In this document: piece by piece, positions 29,259 to 33,178 of the stretch
Numbering within the stretch: position 1 is the stretch's first letter
Layout of the letters: each line of letters begins with the position of its first letter
NCBI GenBank assembly: GCA_026709815.1
Contig: JAPOSH010000032.1
Coordinates: forward strand, 1-33,178
Origin: a bacterium
Lineage (GTDB): Bacteria; Actinomycetota; Acidimicrobiia; Acidimicrobiales; Bin134
Length of the DNA stretch: 33,178 nucleotides
Direction: 5' to 3'
Program-made: the position numbers and the translations under genes
Notes under the pieces: generated by a model
What the model was told of the DNA's origin: nothing
Databases searched by the model: none
The model's input: the letters and a program-made list of their open reading frames with translations, nothing else

Positions 29259-30422
29259 ATGGCCGAGGTTGAGATCGGGCGGGGCAAGGCCGGTCGTCGG
29301 GCGTACGGATTCGACGACATCGCCATCGTCCCCACCCGTCGGACCCGCGACCCCGAGGATGTGAGCATCGCGTGGGAAGTCGATGCCTACCGCTTCGACC
29401 TGCCCCTCATGGCCTCGGCCATGGACGGCGTGGTCAGCCCCCAAACCGCCATCGCCATCGGCCGACTCGGAGGCGCAGGAGTGCTCAACCTCGAAGGGCT
29501 CTGGACCCGTTACGCCGATCCCGAGCCCGTCCTAGACGAGATCGCCGCTCAGCCGCCGGAGAAGGCCACCCTGCGGATGCAGGAGCTGTACGCCGAACCC
29601 ATCAAACCCGAGCTGATCGGCGAACGCATCCGCCAGATCAAAGACGCCGGAGTGGTCTCGTGCGCGTCGGTCACCCCCCAGCGCACCGAGCAGCTCGCTC
29701 CCCACATGCTGGCCGCCGAACTCGACCTCATGGTCATCCAGGGAACGGTGATCACCGCCGAGCACAAGTCCGAGAAACACGAGCCGCTGAACCTCAAGCA
29801 GTTCGTGCGCGGTCTGGAGATTCCGGTGATCGTCGGCGGCTGCGCCAGCTACGACGCCGCCCTGCACCTCATGCGCACCGGCGCCGCCGGCATCTTAGTG
29901 GGCGTCGGCCCCGGCCAGGCCTGCACCACCCGGGGCGTGCTGGGCATCGGGGTGCCTCAGGCCACGGCCATCGCCGACGCCCGGGCCGCCCGGATGCGCC
30001 ATCTGGACGAGACCGGGGTGTACGTCCACATCATCGCCGACGGCGGCATGGCCACCGGAGGCGACATCGCCAAGGCCATCGTGTGCGGGGCCGACGCGGT
30101 GATGATCGGCTCTCCGCTGGCTGCCGCCCACGAGGCCCCCGGTCGGGGCTACCACTGGGGCATGGCCGCCTTCCATCCCACCCTGCCCCGCGGCGCCCGG
30201 GTGCAGACCGCCCCCCGGGGTACGCTGGAGGAGATCTTGGTCGGCCCGGCCCGAGAGAACGACGGTGGCCTCAACCTGTTCGGCGGGCTGCGAACCTCCA
30301 TGGCCACGTGCGGCTACGAATCTCTCAAGGAGTTCCAGAAAGCCGAGGTGATGGTGGCCCCCTCGCTGCAAACCGAGGGCAAATCTCTTCAGCGGTCCCA
30401 GGGCGTGGGGATGGGCCGTTGA
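29259..30422 (+). CDS. guaB3: GuaB3-type IMP dehydrogenase/GMP reductase family protein
   Basis: [48 protein letters not shown]..., catalytic Cys loop [25 protein letters not shown]; no CBS domains; adjacent to guaA. Confidence 0.9.
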   Translation: MAEVEIGRGKAGRRAYGFDDIAIVPTRRTRDPEDVSIAWEVDAYRFDLPLMASAMDGVVSPQTAIAIGRLGGAGVLNLEGLWTRYADPEPVLDEIAAQPPEKATLRMQELYAEPIKPELIGERIRQIKDAGVVSCASVTPQRTEQLAPHMLAAELDLMVIQGTVITAEHKSEKHEPLNLKQFVRGLEIPVIVGGCASYDAALHLMRTGAAGILVGVGPGQACTTRGVLGIGVPQATAIADARAARMRHLDETGVYVHIIADGGMATGGDIAKAIVCGADAVMIGSPLAAAHEAPGRGYHWGMAAFHPTLPRGARVQTAPRGTLEEILVGPARENDGGLNLFGGLRTSMATCGYESLKEFQKAEVMVAPSLQTEGKSLQRSQGVGMGR

Positions 30423-32005
30423 CGATCCCCGCCCATGGCGCCGGGCGAGACCGGCCGGTACTGGTGGTGGACTTCGGCGCCCAGTACGCCCAGCTCATCG
30501 CCCGCCGGGTGCGAGAGGCCCGCATCTACAGCGAGATCGTCCCCCACTCCATCAGCGCGGAGGAGATCGCCGAGCGCAGCGCGGGCGCGGTGATCTTCTC
30601 CGGGGGGCCCAAGTCGGTTCATGTGGAGGGGTCGCCCCGCATCGACCCCCGCGTCTATGGCCTGGGCATTCCCATTCTGGGCATCTGCTACGGCGCCCAG
30701 CTCATCGCCGCCGAGCTAGGCGGGGAGGTGTCCCGAACCGGCGTCGGCGAATACGGCCGCACCGTCATGAACGTCAGGCGCCCCAGCCTCCTCTTCGGCT
30801 CAGACGAGGGCGACAAGGCTGCGGGCACCAGCGAACCAGCCGAGCGCCCGGTGTGGATGAGCCACTTCGACTCCATCTGCTCTGTTCCCGAGGGCTTCGC
30901 GGCCACGGCCTCCACCGCGCAAGCGCCCGTGGCGGCCCTCGAGCATCCTGAGCGGCGCATTTTCGGCGTCCAGTTCCACCCCGAAGTGGCCCACACGCCA
31001 GGCGGACAGGCGGTGTTGGAGCGGTTCTTGTACCACGGTGCCGGTTTGGCCCCGTCGTGGACCACCGAGTCGTTCATCGACGAGGCAACCGCCACCGTCT
31101 GCGCCCAGATCGGCGACGGGCGAGCGGTGTGTGGCCTGAGCGGCGGAGTGGACTCCGCCGTGGCTGCGGCCTTGGTCCACCGGGCGGTGGGGCACCAGCT
31201 CACCTGCGTGTTCGTGGACACCGGGCTGATGCGCCAAGACGAAGGCCAACAGGTGATCGACGCATTCCGCCGCTCCCAGGGCATCGAGCTGATCGCAGTG
31301 GACGCCGCCGACCGGTTCTTCGACGCGCTGGTTGGGGTGACCGACCCCGAGGAGAAGCGCAAGATCATCGGCGAGCTGTTCATCCGCATCTTCGAGGAAA
31401 CCGCCAACCGGGTGGACGGTGCCGCCTACCTGGTGCAGGGCACGCTGTACCCCGACGTGATCGAGTCGGGCTCCGACTCCGCGGCCAAGATCAAGAGCCA
31501 CCACAACGTGGGCGGCATCCCCGAGCACATGGACTTGGAGCTGGTGGAGCCGCTGCGAAACCTGTTCAAAGACGAGGTTCGCTCGGTGGGCTGCGAGCTG
31601 GGTCTGCCTGACGAGATCGTGTGGCGCCAGCCCTTCCCCGGCCCCGGCCTCGGCGTGCGGGTGATCGGCGAGGTTACCCCCGACAAGGTGGCCCTGTTGG
31701 CTCAAGCCGACGCCATCGTACGGGCGGAGATCGCCGCCGCGGGCCTCGACCGGGAAGTGTGGCAGGCCTTCGCCGTGCTGGCCGATATCCGCACGGTGGG
31801 GGTGATGGGCGACGAGCGCACCTACGGCCAGCTGGCGGTGATCCGGGCGGTGACCAGCGAGGACGCCATGACCGCCGACTGGGCCCGGCTGCCCGACCAA
31901 TTGCTGGAGAAAATGTCGAGCCGCATCATCAACGAGGTGGCCGGCATCAACCGCGTGGCCTACGACATCACCTCAAAACCCCCCGGCACCATCGAGTGGG
32001 AGTGA
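30419..32005 (+). CDS. guaA: GMP synthase (glutamine-hydrolysing)
   Basis: [71 protein letters not shown]-term [15 protein letters not shown] start overlaps the guaB3 stop (TTGA). Confidence 0.95.
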   Translation: MTIPAHGAGRDRPVLVVDFGAQYAQLIARRVREARIYSEIVPHSISAEEIAERSAGAVIFSGGPKSVHVEGSPRIDPRVYGLGIPILGICYGAQLIAAELGGEVSRTGVGEYGRTVMNVRRPSLLFGSDEGDKAAGTSEPAERPVWMSHFDSICSVPEGFAATASTAQAPVAALEHPERRIFGVQFHPEVAHTPGGQAVLERFLYHGAGLAPSWTTESFIDEATATVCAQIGDGRAVCGLSGGVDSAVAAALVHRAVGHQLTCVFVDTGLMRQDEGQQVIDAFRRSQGIELIAVDAADRFFDALVGVTDPEEKRKIIGELFIRIFEETANRVDGAAYLVQGTLYPDVIESGSDSAAKIKSHHNVGGIPEHMDLELVEPLRNLFKDEVRSVGCELGLPDEIVWRQPFPGPGLGVRVIGEVTPDKVALLAQADAIVRAEIAAAGLDREVWQAFAVLADIRTVGVMGDERTYGQLAVIRAVTSEDAMTADWARLPDQLLEKMSSRIINEVAGINRVAYDITSKPPGTIEWE

Positions 32006-32018
32006 CCGGAGCCCGCCG

Positions 32019-33158
32019 CTAGGCCGCCTTGGAGGTGATCAACTGCACCCGCTGGGGGGTGTCGGTCTTCATGTTGTCCAACTCCTCGGCATAGAAAAAC
32101 TTCTCCTCGCCGAACGCCGGGCGCAATTCGTCCAGCCACGACGCCTTTTCGTCGTAGGCGGCGAAGAACAGCCGATTCACCCAGTCGGGGTCGCGCCCCT
32201 GCACGAACTTGAGGCCGATCACCTTCTCGCCGCCGATCTCGGCGATGCCGTCCACCAACACCTTGCCCGGGGTGGCCGACATCGACGGCCCCCGCCATGT
32301 GCGGGCCAGCCCCGACACCTGCCGGTAGGCGTCGGAGTAAATCTGGTAGGCCTCCACCAGCGGCACCTCGAAATACCGCTTGGCCCCCGTGTCGCGCTCC
32401 ACGAACATGTAGTAGGGCACCGCGCCGAGCTGCACCTCGGTGGTGATCATGTCGGCCCAGACCCGGGCGCTGTCGTTCACGTGGCGGATCAGCGGGGCCT
32501 GGCACCGCACCACCGCCCCGGTCTCGATGATGCGCCGCATCGCCTGGCGGGCCACATCGGTGGACAACTCCACCGGATGCGAGTAGTGGGCCATGATGGC
32601 CAGGTGTCGGCCCGAGGCCACGACCTCCTCGAACAGCCGCAGCAGGTCGTCGGCCTCCTCGCCCTCGGTGAACTTGTAGGGCCAGTAGGCCGGCGCCTTG
32701 GTGCCGAACCGGATGGTGCTGATCTCCAGGCTGTCGTCCATCAGGGGCTCGACATAGCGGCGGATCAGCTCAGTGCGCATGATCATCGGGTCGCCGCCGG
32801 TGAACAGCACATCGGAAATCGTCGGGTTCAGCTTGAGATAGGACACCAGCCGGTCGATCTCCTTGCTGGCGAACTTGAGGTCGTCGAGCTGCACGAACTG
32901 CGGCCACCGGAAGCAGTATGTGCAGTAGGCGTGGCAGGTCTGGCCCTGGGTGGGGAAGAACAGCACCGTCTCCCGGTACTTGTGCTGCACGCCCTGCACC
33001 ACCTCTTCCTCCAGGTATCCGGCGTTCATCTCCACCTGCCCGGCGGGATGCGGGTTGAGGCTCAACTGGATCTCACGGGCAGCAGACTTGATCTCGGGCT
33101 GGGGCGCCTCGGCCCCGATCAGGTCGGCGATGCGGTTGAAGTGCTCGGGATCGAGCAT
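32019..33158 (-). CDS. KamA-family radical SAM protein (aminomutase-like); 5' end may continue beyond the window
   Basis: CxxxCxxC motif TCHAYCTYCFRWPQF, VLFTGGDPMIM, PYYMFVERDTGAKRYFEVPLVEAYQIY, SMSATPGKVLVDG; the frame stays open upstream of ATG 33158 to the window edge. Confidence 0.85.
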   Translation of the reverse strand: MLDPEHFNRIADLIGAEAPQPEIKSAAREIQLSLNPHPAGQVEMNAGYLEEEVVQGVQHKYRETVLFFPTQGQTCHAYCTYCFRWPQFVQLDDLKFASKEIDRLVSYLKLNPTISDVLFTGGDPMIMRTELIRRYVEPLMDDSLEISTIRFGTKAPAYWPYKFTEGEEADDLLRLFEEVVASGRHLAIMAHYSHPVELSTDVARQAMRRIIETGAVVRCQAPLIRHVNDSARVWADMITTEVQLGAVPYYMFVERDTGAKRYFEVPLVEAYQIYSDAYRQVSGLARTWRGPSMSATPGKVLVDGIAEIGGEKVIGLKFVQGRDPDWVNRLFFAAYDEKASWLDELRPAFGEEKFFYAEELDNMKTDTPQRVQLITSKAA

Positions 33159-33178
33159 CCCCTCTGGGGGGACGGTGA

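Overview
The window is a GC-rich bacterial housekeeping region, almost entirely on the + strand. It looks actinobacterial, probably Acidimicrobiia-like, judging from gene order and protein style; this was not checked by any search. It runs from the 3' end of rpsS through the S10/spc/alpha ribosomal operons (rplV-rpsC-rplP-rpmC-rpsQ-rplN-rplX-rplE-rpsN-rpsH-rplF-rplR-rpsE-rpmD-rplO-secY-adk-infA-rpmJ-rpsM-rpsK-rpsD-rpoA-rplQ-truA), then rplM-rpsI-glmM-glmS-nnr-alr. Next come a convergent P1-family peptidase, a family-4-type uracil-DNA glycosylase, tsaE-tsaB-rimI-tsaD, and CIRCE-groES-groEL. The window ends with a secreted repeat/Calx-beta protein, a guaB3-type gene, guaA and a convergent KamA-family radical SAM gene. 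No RNA genes, CRISPR arrays, transposons or obvious defence systems were seen. The observations most worth follow-up are: (i) a three-unit, 35-bp perfect tandem repeat between the UDG gene and tsaE, in which each unit is a 12-codon mini-ORF joined to the next by a 4-nt stop/start overlap; (ii) a wider pattern in which several intergenic gaps are spanned by short ORFs overlapping the upstream stop and the downstream start; (iii) an adenylate kinase whose P-loop lysine is replaced by threonine; (iv) an enlarged GlmS (967 aa) with two insertions; (v) a secreted protein with two copies of a 31-aa Cys-containing motif I do not recognise; (vi) an acidic, internally duplicated L22 tail; and (vii) a KamA-like enzyme that appears to lack the lysine-recognition aspartates.
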